Position numbers and translations under genes: made by a program. A stretch of 14,228 bases of DNA, taken from NCBI GenBank assembly GCA_903891375.1, contig CAITEL010000413.1:1-14228 (forward strand). The letters are read 5' to 3'. Positions 13,701 to 14,228 of the stretch are shown in pieces. Below the pieces are notes generated by a model. It was given only the letters and a program-made list of their open reading frames with translations. It was not told the origin of the DNA and searched no databases. The number at the start of each line of letters is the position of its first letter. Within the stretch, counting starts at the first letter, position 1. This stretch comes from an uncultured Neisseriaceae bacterium. GTDB lineage: Bacteria > Pseudomonadota > Gammaproteobacteria > Burkholderiales > UBA11063.

Positions 13701-14228
13701 TTAAACATTTGTATTTAACATCAACATTTGTTGAATGCCTAATAAAACAAGCTCAGGTACGATATTGTCAAAAATCTTATAATCAGCAAATAAATAAGAA
13801 AAACCACCTGTACCAATAATTACAGGTTTTTCTTTTAAATTATACTCAATCAAAGTATGTTCAATTAATTGTTTTATAAGTCCAAGTTGTGCATAATAAA
13901 TACCAGATTGAATCGAATGCTTGGTGTTTTTTCCGATTGCTACGTCTGGTTTTACAATATCTACACCAAATAATTTTGCGGTATTGCCCTGTAAGGATGA
14001 CATCATTAGTCTAATACCAGGGGCGATAGATACTCCTTGATATTCACCATTGCTAGTTACATAGCTACATGTTGTGGCAGTACCTAAATCAAAAATAATT
14101 ACATTTTTTTTGGGATACATATTTTTTGCAGCTATTGCTCCAGCTACTAAGTCACTTCCAACTTCATTTGGGTTATGGGTTTTAATTTGGATGCCAGTTT
14201 TTAGTCCAGTTTTAAGAAATATGGGGTC
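13701..14228 (-). CDS. coaX: Type III pantothenate kinase (5' part cut by window edge)
   Basis: The last 175 codons of CoaX, which phosphorylates pantothenate in the first step of coenzyme A synthesis. The frame continues without a stop beyond the first visible ATG (14120) to the window edge, and that extra part carries the family's NPNEVGSDLVAGAIAA motif, so 14120 is not the start. Next come FDLGTATTCSYV (the D-x-GTAT phosphate motif), GVSIAPGIRLMMSSL and NTAKL (pantothenate site and dimer contacts), GKNTKHSIQSGIYY, and the closing IIGTGGFSYLF ... PELVLLGI, equivalent to TGGxA...PxLTLEGL. The type III form lacks a Walker A motif and is insensitive to CoA feedback in characterised members. 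It ends 142 bases before the lipoprotein operon; the 80 bases after its stop hold no obvious terminator. The missing part would include the N-terminal DxGNT motif. Confidence 0.93.
   Translation of the reverse strand, partial: DPIFLKTGLKTGIQIKTHNPNEVGSDLVAGAIAAKNMYPKKNVIIFDLGTATTCSYVTSNGEYQGVSIAPGIRLMMSSLQGNTAKLFGVDIVKPDVAIGKNTKHSIQSGIYYAQLGLIKQLIEHTLIEYNLKEKPVIIGTGGFSYLFADYKIFDNIVPELVLLGIQQMLMLNTNV

Overview
The window is AT-rich, densely packed bacterial chromosome from a Gram-negative (LPS-making) proteobacterium. The Glk protein (LVADIGGTNARF near its start, FRSRFEDKGR near its end) and FabI look closest to what I remember of Neisseriales-type betaproteobacteria. That placement rests on recalled sequences, not on a search. 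No transposase, integrase, phage gene, CRISPR array, rRNA or tRNA was seen.

Layout. (1) Positions 1-2738, minus strand: fabI > kdsD > kdsC > lptC (cut by the left edge). This tight cluster joins fatty-acid elongation to Kdo synthesis and LPS export. (2) Positions 2739-2996: divergent intergenic region holding an unusual GC-rich element of three nested inverted repeats (2807-2887). (3) Positions 2997-4672, plus strand: pgl and glk, the lactonase and glucokinase steps of glucose catabolism; zwf, edd and eda are not here. (4) Positions 4749-8573, plus strand: aguA-aguB-speA, a complete arginine > agmatine > N-carbamoylputrescine > putrescine route. (5) Positions 8574-8942: a 369-base gap with a possible 48-residue minus-strand protein, an operator-like dyad and the asmA promoter. 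(6) Positions 8943-11129: asmA, followed by a terminator shared with the convergent operon. (7) Positions 11171-13558, minus strand: three lipoprotein genes (COG3014 family > ycfL-like > lpoB-like), with an extended -10 promoter and a perfect 22-bp palindrome just downstream of it. (8) Positions 13701-14228, minus strand: coaX (type III pantothenate kinase), cut by the right edge.

Most of the window is core metabolism and envelope biogenesis. I do not see a multi-gene system that looks undescribed. The items that best repay a second look are non-coding or small: the nested-hairpin element at 2807-2887, the palindrome at 13593-13614, the small ORF and dyad at 8594-8782, and the His-to-Arg change in the glucokinase sugar site.
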